64,000 nt of DNA, from positions 1 to 64,000 of the forward strand of contig JBGTSB010000002.1 in the NCBI GenBank assembly GCA_041940525.1, written 5' to 3'. The position numbers were made by a program, and so were the translations under genes. The notes beneath the pieces are model-generated. The model was not told the origin of the DNA. It saw nothing but the letters and a program-made list of their open reading frames with translations, and made no database searches. Positions 1 through 9,100 of the stretch are shown here, piece by piece (position 1 is the stretch's first letter; the number at the start of each line of letters is the position of its first letter). The stretch is from JAKAXS01 sp041940525. GTDB lineage: Bacteria > Pseudomonadota > Alphaproteobacteria > Rhizobiales > Hyphomicrobiaceae.

Positions 1-573
1 GTTGAAGATGGTGGTGATGAAGTTGATCGCACCGAGGATGGACGAAGCACCAGCGACGTGAAGCGCCAGAATACCGAAGTCCATCGCGGGACCAGGATGG
101 CCAGCGTTGCTTGATAGCGGAGCGTAAAGCGTCCAGCCGCCACCAACACCATTCATGCCTGGCGGACCTGGTACGAACATTGAGGTGATCAACAGCCCCA
201 ACGCAACCGGCAGAAGCCAGAACGAGATGTTGTTCATGCGTGGGAACGCCATGTCGGGCGCGCCGATCATCAGCGGGACAAGCCAGTTGCCAAAACCGCC
301 GATCATCGCCGGCATCACCATGAAGAACACCATGATGAGACCGTGACCGGTGACGAACACGTTATAGATGTGCGCGTTTTCAAAGTACTGCATGCCGGGC
401 TCTGCGAGCTCGAGACGCATGCCGATCGACAAGGCGCCGCCGATGATACCGGCCACCATCGCGAAGATGAGGTACAGCGTGCCAATGTCTTTATGGTTCG
501 TGGAAAACAACCAGCGTTTGATGCCGGTCGGTGCATGATCGTGAGCGTGATCTGCGTGTGCGGTGCTACCCAT
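1..573 (-). CDS. ctaD: cytochrome c oxidase subunit I, 5' part (runs off the window start)
   Basis: Heme-copper oxidase subunit I of the aa3 type, the inner-membrane catalytic subunit that reduces oxygen to water and pumps protons. The reverse-strand frame from the ATG at 573 stays open for 191 codons to base 1, so only the N-terminal third is present. Visible hallmarks are a His-rich start (MGSTAHADHAHDHA), the NHKDIGTLY motif, the first heme a ligand in VTGHGLIMVFF, and the PAMIGGFGNW and GPPGMNGVGGGW segments. It lies 84 bases downstream of subunit II on the same strand, the usual coxB-coxA order. The identity is very secure; the missing part is only a window-edge effect. Confidence 0.97.
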   Translation of the reverse strand, partial: MGSTAHADHAHDHAPTGIKRWLFSTNHKDIGTLYLIFAMVAGIIGGALSIGMRLELAEPGMQYFENAHIYNVFVTGHGLIMVFFMVMPAMIGGFGNWLVPLMIGAPDMAFPRMNNISFWLLPVALGLLITSMFVPGPPGMNGVGGGWTLYAPLSSNAGHPGPAMDFGILALHVAGASSILGAINFITTIFN

Positions 574-657
574 TTTTTTCAGACCTTATGCCTTGGGTGT
601 TTCCTTTAATGGCGAAATGGCGAGGAGCGCGGAGCGGGCGCCCCTCCCCCACGGCGA

Positions 658-1557
658 TCAGCGAGCAGCGCTCGCGTCAGCAACCTGACGTTCCTTCAGC
701 TCTTGCTCAGCAGCGCTCAGCAATTGCTTGGCTTTGTCGTCGTCGCCCTCTTTCTTCGCCGCAACCCACTGCGCGAAGACGTCCTCTTTCACAACTTGAA
801 CGCCGATAGGCATGAAGGCGTGGTTGAGGCCGCAAAGTTCAGAGCACTGGCCGTAGAACTTGCCTTCTTTGGTCGCTTTAAACCAAGTCGCCGTAACGCG
901 GCCGGGTACAGCGTCGACCTTTGAACCGAAAGCTGGGATCGTCCAGTTGTGGATGACATCGTTTGACGTCACCAGCACGTGAACAACCTTGTTCACCGGC
1001 ACGACGACGTCATTATCAACTGCCAACAGGCGCGGCGCGTCCTGACCATTGGCGCGCATCTCTGCGGTGGTGTCGTCATCCACCATTGTCGATATGAAAT
1101 CCTCAACACCAAGATCAGGATACGAATGCATCCAGAACCATGCGTTTCCGGTGGCCTTAATCGTCACATCAGCCTTCGGGAAATCATACTGGTTGTGAAG
1201 AAGCTTGAACGACGGGATCGCGATCGCGACCAAGATGAAAATCGGCACAACCGTCCAGGCGACTTCCAGAACCGTGTGGTGCGTGGTGGCCGACGGAACC
1301 GGATTGGCGCTTTCGCGGAACCGGATAACGACCCAAACCATTAGCAGCAGAACGAACACTGCGATGGCGATGATGATGAAGTTCACGAAATTATAAAACG
1401 TGTGGATCTCTTCGGCGATTGGCGACGCCGCATCCTGCAACCCAATCTGCCCAGGTACCGAGTGACCGGCGGCAGCCATTACAGGGTCAAAATATCCAAG
1501 TACAGCTACGGCAGCGGCTACCAAAAAAGCCACCAACGTACAGAACCGTATCGTCAT
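658..1557 (-). CDS. ctaC: cytochrome c oxidase subunit II
   Basis: Subunit II of the aa3 oxidase; it accepts electrons from cytochrome c at a binuclear CuA site in the periplasm. The 299-residue product starts with a signal-like hydrophobic segment, then has two transmembrane helices (about residues 50-75 and 90-115) and a cupredoxin domain. The CuA ligands are in YGQCSELCGLNHAFMP (two Cys, His, Met). I place the start at the ATG at 1557 because an AGGAG box lies 8 bases before it; a GTG nine codons upstream (1584) is open but lacks such a box. It precedes ctaD in one transcription unit. Confidence 0.97.
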   Translation of the reverse strand: MTIRFCTLVAFLVAAAVAVLGYFDPVMAAAGHSVPGQIGLQDAASPIAEEIHTFYNFVNFIIIAIAVFVLLLMVWVVIRFRESANPVPSATTHHTVLEVAWTVVPIFILVAIAIPSFKLLHNQYDFPKADVTIKATGNAWFWMHSYPDLGVEDFISTMVDDDTTAEMRANGQDAPRLLAVDNDVVVPVNKVVHVLVTSNDVIHNWTIPAFGSKVDAVPGRVTATWFKATKEGKFYGQCSELCGLNHAFMPIGVQVVKEDVFAQWVAAKKEGDDDKAKQLLSAAEQELKERQVADASAAR

Positions 1558-1945
1558 TCTCCCGCTCCTAGTTGGGTCCGGCACGCAAGCCGGGTTCCTC
1601 CCGAATTATTTCAGCCGCCTTCTTACATGGCATCAAAGCCATGGGCGACCTTTTTATGGTTACATCTGACGGTTCATTGGAACCACGTCCGGACATCGGG
1701 CGCACCCGGTCACAGCCCCTTCTTCACGCAAGTGAAGCTTCCCCGTCACAGTCACAGCACATCTGAGATATCTACGACAAGTCGAGCTTATGCGGCAAAA
1801 CTTCGCGACGGAAGCCGTAAGTTCGGATTGCGCATCAATTTCGCATTGCACAGTGACCCAACTTCGGCCTTTTTCATCTCTGACAGACTGAAATCATCCG
1901 TCATAGATTCTGAAAGCCTTACGCCGCCGGTCAGGAATATCCCGC
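1558..1945. other. gene-free divergent spacer between ctaC and the IalB-like gene
   Basis: About 390 bases between two divergent genes. Open frames crossing it have no family features and overlap real genes. It should hold the promoters of the cytochrome oxidase operon (leftward) and of the IalB-like gene (rightward). I could not assign convincing -35/-10 boxes or a regulator site. Confidence 0.5.
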
Positions 1946-2503
1946 GTGAACCTTATCCAAATCCCGTCCAGAACCTGGCGCCGGCTCTCGTCCACAGCCG
2001 CAGTCTTGTTTGGCACCGTAGCGATCGTTCTGGTTAGCGGAAACGCGGCCAGCCCGGCGGCGCAAGATGCAACGGTCAAAGCTCAGCATGGAGACTGGCA
2101 AGTCGTCTGCAAGGCGCCGCCTCCCGGCGCCAAAAGCGAAGTCTGCGCCCTCGTTCAAGCCGTCATGGCTGAGGACCGCAACAACGTCGGCCTCACGGTC
2201 TATTTTCAGAAGTTCTCCGATGGCACGAACCGGCTGCGCGTGTTTGCTCCGCTGGGCGTATTGCTGCCCCGGGGCGTTGGCTTGAAGATCGACGACAAAG
2301 ATATCGGCAACGCGCCATTCCTGCGCTGCAACACCTTCACCTGCTACTCGCAGGTTGTAGCTGATGAACAGCTCGTTGAAAGGCTGAAGACTGGTACGAC
2401 AGCCATTTTTGTCATCTTCCAAACCGAAGAAGCTGGTATCGGCATTCCCATCTCGTTAGCTGGGTTCGCCGAAGGTCTGAGCGGGCTAGAATCACAAAAC
2501 TAG
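1946..2503 (+). CDS. invasion-associated locus B (IalB) family protein
   Basis: An exported protein of 185 residues with an N-terminal signal-type segment (hydrophobic about 16-34, then Ala-rich) and an IalB-type domain starting at HGDWQVVC. The paired cysteines in WQVVCK, SEVCAL and FLRCNTFTCYSQ are typical of this periplasmic or outer-membrane-associated family. IalB was named in Bartonella, but homologs are widespread in free-living Hyphomicrobiales and their role is poorly defined, so no invasion function should be read into it. The start is a GTG at 1946 with AGGA 9 bases upstream. It is monocistronic, convergent with the phasin-like gene. Confidence 0.85.
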   Translation: MNLIQIPSRTWRRLSSTAAVLFGTVAIVLVSGNAASPAAQDATVKAQHGDWQVVCKAPPPGAKSEVCALVQAVMAEDRNNVGLTVYFQKFSDGTNRLRVFAPLGVLLPRGVGLKIDDKDIGNAPFLRCNTFTCYSQVVADEQLVERLKTGTTAIFVIFQTEEAGIGIPISLAGFAEGLSGLESQN

Positions 2504-2509
2504 CCCTGC

Positions 2510-2529
2510 TTGAACGCCCGCTCGTTCAA
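2510..2529. terminator. possible stem-loop terminator between convergent genes
   Basis: Seven-base arms TTGAACG and CGTTCAA around a 6-base loop, just after the IalB-like stop and before the phasin-like stop. No strong T tract follows on either strand, so a termination role is inferred from position. Confidence 0.35.
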
Positions 2530-2571
2530 ACAAGGCCAGCTAGCTTCCCGAAACATACTGACTGCTAAGCG

Positions 2572-3003
2572 CTAAGCCGCGCGACGGCGGTCATAGCCGT
2601 TGACTCTCGGCGCGGCGGCTGGCTGCGCCTCTTCATCTTGGCCAAAGCTGATGTAGTCATGCGTATTCGGCTTCTCAGCCGGAGCCTTACTGGCCACCTC
2701 GGCGTAGGCTTCCTGGATGCGGCGCCCAGCCTCAGCATACTGCTCCATCGCAATTTGCCAAAAGCGGCACTGCTCCTGAAACCAGTCTTGCGGTGTCCGG
2801 CAACGCTGGAGCCGCGACGGTATTTCTAAATAAGCCTGCGTTCTACGGCTCGCCAATCCGAACCATTCCAGCTGACACCGGGCCAAGCTTTTCAGCGGCG
2901 AAACGCTTTGAGCCATCGTGTCCAAAGTTCCGAAATAAGCCTGGAACGGACGAAAATACGGATCCGCAGACGAACGTATATAGGTATTATGTTGTAATGA
3001 CAT
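2572..3003 (-). CDS. phasin-like protein
   Basis: A 143-residue soluble protein resembling the phasin_2 family: an amphipathic helical core (about residues 35-100) with the stretch LARCQLEWFGLASRRTQAYL and then RCRTPQDWFQEQ. Phasins coat polyhydroxyalkanoate granules, but many short alphaproteobacterial members have no proven granule role. The C-terminus is Ala/Pro-rich and ends in an Arg-rich tail. No PHA synthase or depolymerase gene is nearby, so a granule function is an inference from the family alone. The gene is convergent with the IalB-like gene and divergent from the BcsS-like gene. Confidence 0.75.
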   Translation of the reverse strand: MSLQHNTYIRSSADPYFRPFQAYFGTLDTMAQSVSPLKSLARCQLEWFGLASRRTQAYLEIPSRLQRCRTPQDWFQEQCRFWQIAMEQYAEAGRRIQEAYAEVASKAPAEKPNTHDYISFGQDEEAQPAAAPRVNGYDRRRAA

Positions 3004-3233
3004 TGCCCTCTAACTCCCTAGAAACTCAAACAACATGTTTCGGGCTTCTTAATTTTAACTTGCCAATTTGACGCACTTTAGTCCGACGATCGATTACCGG
3101 CAATTTGTCTGCAAGTAATTGCGCCCAAACATCATATTTGCAGTGGATAAACCAGAATCCAGATGTACCTTTGGTTGCATGAAGTAGAGATAGCAATTCT
3201 CAGTAGATACTATAATGTATTGACACAGATTAG

Positions 3234-3247
3234 CTGTGCACGCACAG
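3234..3247. promoter_or_regulatory. palindrome CTGTGC-AC-GCACAG in the phasin/BcsS spacer
   Basis: A perfect inverted repeat with 6-base arms in the 230-base spacer between the divergent phasin-like and BcsS-like genes. It shares the TGTGC...GCACA arms with the 15-base palindrome at 17935. It could be a regulator site; the regulator is unknown. Confidence 0.3.
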
Positions 3248-4057
3248 TTAACTCGTGAACTTCTAAGTTCCCGTTTAGTTCTCAGTGAGTATTGCGTTGT
3301 GTTCTTACTTCGCTTCAGGGCCTCCTGTCGCGGGAGCGGGCGAGTATTACTTGCAGTAACAGCTCTCCTCGTCTTGTTGATGACCATTCGTCCGGAAAAT
3401 CTCCGGGCCGACGGCGCCAGTTATGCGAAAAAAGATCTGTGGGTGGGCGCTAGTTATACTCAGAACATGGGTTTCGTTTATTCAGGAGGCACGTTGTCCC
3501 CATTCACGGGACTTTACGACGAAGGCCTAAAACTGCGAGCCAACGCCGGCTATGGTGGCTACCGCTTCATTGAGCGGCAACAAGCCGGAACCATCACCTT
3601 CACGGATGTCCTTGTCGGCTATCAATGGCAGCTCGGCTTCGTCACCACAAAGCTGTTTGCCGGTCTCTCATACATTGACCACCGGGCCTGGTCGCAAAAT
3701 GGGCCCGCCGATGATGGCAAGGAGTTCGGACCGCGCCTTCAAGTCGAACTCTGGTACGACCAGGGTCGTGGCTATTGGGCTTCCCTCAACACGGGCGCAA
3801 CGACAGCTCACAACACGTATTCCGCCCGCGTCCGTCTCGGCTTCCGGTACAATTCCGACATTTCGGTCGGCCCCGAACTGAGCATTGACGACAATGCCGT
3901 CGAAACCGTCGACATGGACACCGCCTACGCGCGAGGCGGTCTGTTCACGAACTACTCATGGGGCCGCAGCCAACTCTCACTGTCGACCGGCATTTCACGC
4001 GACCCCGGGCAACCGCTCTCGCCCTACATCACCATGAATCTGTACACAAAGTTCTAG
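3236..4057 (+). CDS. BcsS-like outer-membrane beta-barrel protein
   Basis: A 273-residue exported protein. After a hydrophobic signal-type segment (about 37-50) come alternating beta strands ending in the aromatic YTKF terminus typical of outer-membrane barrels. The order DLWVGASYTQ, LKLRANAGYGGYRF, FTDVLVGYQWQLG and KLFAGLSYIDHR resembles the cellulose-biosynthesis protein BcsS family of Hyphomicrobiales. No cellulose synthase genes are nearby, so cellulose involvement is only suggested. The start is uncertain: the GTG at 3236 has no good ribosome site and another GTG at 3299 would give a more normal signal peptide. Confidence 0.6.
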   Translation: MHAQLTRELLSSRLVLSEYCVVFLLRFRASCRGSGRVLLAVTALLVLLMTIRPENLRADGASYAKKDLWVGASYTQNMGFVYSGGTLSPFTGLYDEGLKLRANAGYGGYRFIERQQAGTITFTDVLVGYQWQLGFVTTKLFAGLSYIDHRAWSQNGPADDGKEFGPRLQVELWYDQGRGYWASLNTGATTAHNTYSARVRLGFRYNSDISVGPELSIDDNAVETVDMDTAYARGGLFTNYSWGRSQLSLSTGISRDPGQPLSPYITMNLYTKF

Positions 4058-4175
4058 CCCCAAATCTAGCAGCCCATCCACCCAAGTGTTCCGGATGAAA
4101 CAGCGCCCAATCGCGGCGTCTGTCAGTGTGCGCATGCCAAAATCATTTGACACCACTGCCTTTTTTGCCACAAAG

Positions 4176-4193
4176 AAAACGATCGTTCGTTTT
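4176..4193. promoter_or_regulatory. candidate TetR operator upstream of the efflux operon
   Basis: AAAACGATCGTTCGTTTT is an 18-base palindrome with 16 of 18 positions symmetric. It lies 34 bases before the tetR start codon and 23 bases after a TTGACA box (4147-4152). This is the usual arrangement for an autoregulated TetR repressor that controls its own efflux operon. No equally good -10 box is evident. Confidence 0.65.
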
Positions 4194-4227
4194 ATTTCTG
4201 TCTTGAAAGCCAGGTAAAGACCTCGCC

Positions 4228-4872
4228 ATGCCCAGATTGAAACCAGACACCCAGCGCGCAAGACGCGAACATATATTGGATGCCGCCGAGCGCTGCTTTG
4301 CCCGCTCCGGATTTCACCGCTGCACCATGCAGGACATCTGCAAGGAAGCCAGCGTCAGCCCTGGCGCGCTTTATGTGTACTTCTCCTCCAAAGAAGCTTT
4401 GATCGCCGGTATCGCCGAACGCAATCGTGCTGACTTCGCCGCGCGCTTTGCCGATCTGGCCGACAGCGGCGATGTCGTGGAAGCCCTGAGAGCACTCGCG
4501 CAGCACTATTTCGTTGATGAGCCTGTCCACAAGCAGCTCATGTGCATCGAGATCGGCATCGAAGCGACCCGAAACCCCCAGGTCGGCGAGATCTATCAAT
4601 CCGTCGACCAATACGTGTCATCAAGCTTCGAAACCCTCTTTGAGCGGCTGAAGGCTGAAGACCGTATCAACCCAGATCTCGATGTCTTGTCGCTCAGCCG
4701 CGTCTTCGAGGTTATCGGTGATGGACTCTTCTGGCGCCGGGCCACCGATCCGCACTTCGACGCCGAGCGTACGATTCCTGCCGTGATGAAAACGATTGAA
4801 AGTTTGCTGAACGCCGGTCCTACCGCGTCCCCCGCGCCCGCCAAGCAACCCGAGAACGAGGCCGTCGAATGA
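4228..4872 (+). CDS. TetR-family transcriptional repressor
   Basis: A 214-residue regulator with an N-terminal helix-turn-helix (about residues 12-58: REHILDAAERCFARSGFH, then TMQDICKEASVSPGALYVYF, the recognition helix) and a variable ligand-binding C-terminal domain. It is the first gene of an operon with an RND pump: its stop codon overlaps the start of the membrane-fusion gene (ATGA). The palindrome at 4176-4193 just upstream is the likely operator. By analogy with AcrR-type systems it should repress the pump until an effluxed compound binds. The ligand cannot be told from the sequence. Confidence 0.92.
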   Translation: MPRLKPDTQRARREHILDAAERCFARSGFHRCTMQDICKEASVSPGALYVYFSSKEALIAGIAERNRADFAARFADLADSGDVVEALRALAQHYFVDEPVHKQLMCIEIGIEATRNPQVGEIYQSVDQYVSSSFETLFERLKAEDRINPDLDVLSLSRVFEVIGDGLFWRRATDPHFDAERTIPAVMKTIESLLNAGPTASPAPAKQPENEAVE

Positions 4873-6149
4873 AACTCCAGTCCATAATTCTGGGCGTGAT
4901 CGCGCTGGCGCTAGCAGCCGGCGGCGGCCTGTATGCCACCGGCAACCTCGATCCGCTGATGAAAAAGCTAAAGATCCAGCAAGGCGGCCCGGTCACAGAG
5001 AATGAAGATCCCGAGATCCTTGCACCAGCTGTGACGGTCGCGAAGGCGACGAGACAGCACTTTGTCGAGACGGTCATGGTCACGGGCACGCTCATCCCGC
5101 GCGATGAAATCCTCGTAGCGCCCGAAGTCGACGGATTGCGAGTGCTCGACCTGCGCGTTGACGTCGGCGATCAGGTCACCGAAGGGCAAATCTTGGCGAC
5201 GCTTGTCGCGACATCGCTTGAAGCACAGGTCGCACAAAACGATGCTGCGCTTGCGCGCGCCGATGCGTCCATCGCTCGTGCCCAAAGCGCGATTACCGAA
5301 ACCGAAGCGCGGGTCAAAGAAGCGAACGCCGCGCTGGAGCGCGCCAAGCCGCTACTAAAAAACCGCTACTTGTCGGAGAGCACCTATGACCAGCGCGAAG
5401 CCGCAGCGAAGACTGCACAAGCGCAAGTGCTCTCAGCCCGAGATAATTTGAAAGCGGCCCAAGCCGAGAAAAAACAGGTCATCGCCCAGCGCAAAGAGTT
5501 GGACTGGCGTCTCAGCAGGACCGAAGTCAAGGCGCCGGAAGATGGTGTTGTCTCACGGCGCGCAGCCCGTGTCGGAGGACTAGCACTCGCTGCTGGTGAA
5601 CCCATGTTCCGGATTATCGCAAGGGGTGAGGTTGAGCTCGACGCGGAAGTGCCCGAAGCGCCACTCGCCAAAGTTCGCCTTGGCCAGGAAGCCGACATCC
5701 AAGTCGCCGGCGTCGGCAAAGTCACAGGCTCCGTTCGTCTGATATCACCGGAGATCGCCGAACAAACGCGCCTCGGTAAAGTCCGCATCTTTCTGGGCAG
5801 CGACCCGCGCCTGAGGATTGGCGCCTTCGGCCGTGGCCAGATCAAGACCAACAAAAGCGACGGCTTGGCCGTTCCCGCCTCGGCCGTGTTGTACAGCGAG
5901 GCCGAGGCAACCGTGCAGATAGTGCAAAACGGCAAGGTCGTCGCGAAAAGCGTGACGACCGGTCTGCTGGCCAAAGGAATGGTTGAAATCCGCTCAGGGC
6001 TCCAAACTGGAGACCTCGTGATCGCGCGCGCCGGCACGTTCTTACGCGATGGTGACGCTGTTCGCCCGATTATCTCTGAAGCCAACATCTCTAGCGCTAC
6101 GCCGAATGGCGCTACGCCCAAGCAACACGCACGCAACACGGCAAGGTAA
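4869..6149 (+). CDS. RND efflux periplasmic adaptor (membrane fusion) subunit
   Basis: A 426-residue HlyD/AcrA-type adaptor that links an inner-membrane RND pump to an outer-membrane channel. An N-terminal membrane anchor (about 4-22) is followed by a biotinyl-lipoyl half motif (VTGTLIPRDEILVAPEVDG), a long Ala/Lys/Glu-rich coiled-coil hairpin (about 120-215), the second lipoyl half (TEVKAPEDGVVSRRAARVG) and beta-barrel and membrane-proximal domains. The start overlaps the tetR stop, and the pump gene follows after 5 bases. No outer-membrane channel gene is in this operon, so a shared TolC-like partner elsewhere is implied. Confidence 0.93.
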   Translation: MKLQSIILGVIALALAAGGGLYATGNLDPLMKKLKIQQGGPVTENEDPEILAPAVTVAKATRQHFVETVMVTGTLIPRDEILVAPEVDGLRVLDLRVDVGDQVTEGQILATLVATSLEAQVAQNDAALARADASIARAQSAITETEARVKEANAALERAKPLLKNRYLSESTYDQREAAAKTAQAQVLSARDNLKAAQAEKKQVIAQRKELDWRLSRTEVKAPEDGVVSRRAARVGGLALAAGEPMFRIIARGEVELDAEVPEAPLAKVRLGQEADIQVAGVGKVTGSVRLISPEIAEQTRLGKVRIFLGSDPRLRIGAFGRGQIKTNKSDGLAVPASAVLYSEAEATVQIVQNGKVVAKSVTTGLLAKGMVEIRSGLQTGDLVIARAGTFLRDGDAVRPIISEANISSATPNGATPKQHARNTAR

Positions 6150-6154
6150 GCACG

Positions 6155-9100
6155 ATGAACCTCAACATTTCGGCATGGGCAATCCGGAACCCTGTTCCGT
6201 CGTTGGTGCTGTTCATGGTGCTGCTCGTCGTCGGCGTGCTCAGCTTCCAATCGTTGCCCATTACGCGCTTCCCCAACATCGACATCCCCATCGTCCAGGT
6301 CCGCATCTACCAGTCCGGTGCCGCACCAGCGGAGCTGGAAACGCAAATCACCAAGAAGGTTGAAGATGCCATCGCCGGCGTCAACGGCGTGAAGCACATC
6401 ACGTCGAGCCTTACGGAAGGCGCGTCCGTCACCACCATCGAATTCCGCCTCGAAGTCGACGTCGACCGTGCCTTGAATGACGTTAAGGACGCCGTATCAC
6501 GCATTCGAACGGAACTGCCGCGCACGATCGAAGAGCCCATCACCTCGCGCGTCGAGATCGAAGGTCTGCCAATCATTACCTATGCGGTCAGCGCCAAGAC
6601 CATGACAGACGAGGAACTGTCGTGGTTTTCCGATGACACGGCAACGCGTGCGCTTCAGGGCGTAGACGGGGTTGCAGATGTGCGCCGCATAGGCGGCGTG
6701 ACGCGGGAAATCCGCATCGCGCTCGATCCCGACCGGCTCACCGCTCAAGGTACCACTGCCGCCGAAGTCAACGCGCAAGTCCGTGCAACAAACGTCGACC
6801 TTGCCGGCGGCCGCGGTGAGCTTGGAGGCAAGGAACAAGCCATCCGCACGCTCGCCAACAAAGGTACGGTGAAGGAACTGGCGGCAACGACGATCGCATT
6901 GCCAGGCGGCCGCAAGGTCCGCCTCGACCAGCTCGCCACCGTTACGGATAATATCGAAGAACCACGGACGTTCGCAAAACTCAATGGCGAACCGGTTGTC
7001 GCGTTGGCCATCTCGCGCGCGAAGGGTGCTTCCGACACGGAAGTGGCCGCCGCTGTCGAGACGGCAGTCAAAGAGCTTTCGAAGAAGTACCCAGACGTCA
7101 GCATGACTCGTGTGGACAACACGGTCACCTACACAGAGGGCGTCTATAAGTCGACAATGCACACGCTCCTCGAGGGTGCTGCGCTGGCGATCTTCGTGGT
7201 GTTGATCTTCCTGCGCGATCTGCGCGCCACCATCATCGCGGCGATTGCCTTGCCTCTATCCATCATTCCAGCGTTCTGGGCCATGGAAGTGATGGGCTTC
7301 TCGCTGAACCTAGTCAGCCTACTCGCCATCACGATCGTCACGGGCATCCTCGTCGACGACGCCATTGTGGAGATTGAGAACATCGTTCGCCACATGCGCA
7401 TGGGCAAATCCGCCTATCGCGCATCCCTGGAAGCCGCTGACGAAATCGGGCTGGCCGTCATCGCCATCACCTTCACGATCATCGCAGTCTTCACGCCCGT
7501 TAGCTTCATGGGCGGCATCGCCGGCCAATACTTCAAGCAGTTCGGCCTCACCGTCGCTTTCTCCGTTTTCTTCTCGCTGCTTGTGGCGCGTCTCATCACG
7601 CCCATGCTTGCCGCGTATTTCTTGCGCCACTCGGACAAGGAAGAAAAAGAAGGCCCCGTGATGCGTGCCTACACACGGCTGCTCACCTGGTCGGTGCGCC
7701 ACCACTTCGCAACCGTCGGCCTCGGCTTCCTCATTTTCCTCGGCTCTATCGGCAGCTTCTACCTATTGCCAAACGGCTTTCTGCCTCAGGAAGACACCAG
7801 CCGTGCCCTGATGGCTGTAGAGCTGCCGCCAGGTTCCAAACTGTCCGATACCAAAGACGTCACTGACCGTGTCACCGAGAAACTTCTTGCCCGCCCAGAC
7901 GTCAAGAGCGTGTTCGTTGACGGCGGTCGCCAGCTCGGCTCGGGCGAAGAGGTGCGCAAGGCGACCTTCATCCTCAATCTCACTCCAAAGTCCGAACGTG
8001 AAACCCCACAGTTCGAGATCCAGGAACAAATCAGCCGCATGATGCGCAACGAGCCGGACATCCGGTTCAACTTCATGGAGGACGACGGCCAGCGTCAATT
8101 CCAGCTCGTCGTCACTGGGCGCGATGGCGAAGCCGTAGACCGGATCGGTGCCGAGCTGACGAGCCAGGCCAAGCGCCTGCCGATGATCACCAATGTCGTT
8201 TCAACCGCCGAGCTGGACCGGCCAGAGCTGCGCATCATCCCGAAGTCCGACATTGCCGCTGAAATGGGAGTCTCAACCGAAGCCATCTCCGCTGCCGTAC
8301 GCGTGGCCACCATCGGCGACATTGACGCCAACCTGGCGAAATTCAACGTCGGTGACAGGCAGATCCCCATTCGCGTTCAGCTAAAAGAAGAGGCGCGCGA
8401 AAACCGGCAGATCATCGAACAGCTCCGCGTTACGACGGCCTCGGGGGCTTCCGTTCCAATCACCACTGTGGCGGACATTGAGTTCGGCCAGGGCCCCACC
8501 TCAATCGATCGTTACGACCGCAACCGGCGCATTGTCCTTGGCGCCGACCTGGTCGGAAACACGCCGCTTGGCGACGCCGTCGCAGCGGTAAAAGCTTTGC
8601 CGGCGGCTCAAAACCTGCCAGCAGGCGTGGAAGTCAAGGATTTCGGCGCGGCGGAGGTCATGGGTGAAGTGTTTGAAAGCTTTGCCGATGCGATGGGCGC
8701 GGGCCTGATGATGGTCTTCGCCGTTCTCGTACTCTTGTTCGCCAGCTTCTTGCAGCCGGTTACCATCCTCTTCTCGCTGCCTTTGTCGATCGGCGGCGCC
8801 ATCATCGCACTTGCCATCACCGGCAAACCGATCAGCCTGCCCGTCGTAATCGGCATTCTCATGCTGATGGGTATCGTCACCAAAAACGCGATCATGCTCG
8901 TGGATTTTGCCGTCGAGGAAATGCGTGCCGGGATTGCACGCCACGACGCGATCGTCGACGCTGGCCGCAAGAGAGCCCGCCCAATCGTTATGACGACCAT
9001 CGCCATGGTCGGCGGCATGCTTCCCTCAGCGCTCGCGCTCGACTCGGGTGGTGAATTCCGCTCGCCCATGGCCATCGCGGTCATCGGCGGTCTGATCTCG

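Noticed and set aside
1402..2037. Long plus-strand open frame of 211 codons
   Set aside because: It runs across the start of ctaC and into the IalB-like gene, is low-complexity for a real protein, and has no family features; it is a shadow of the other genes.
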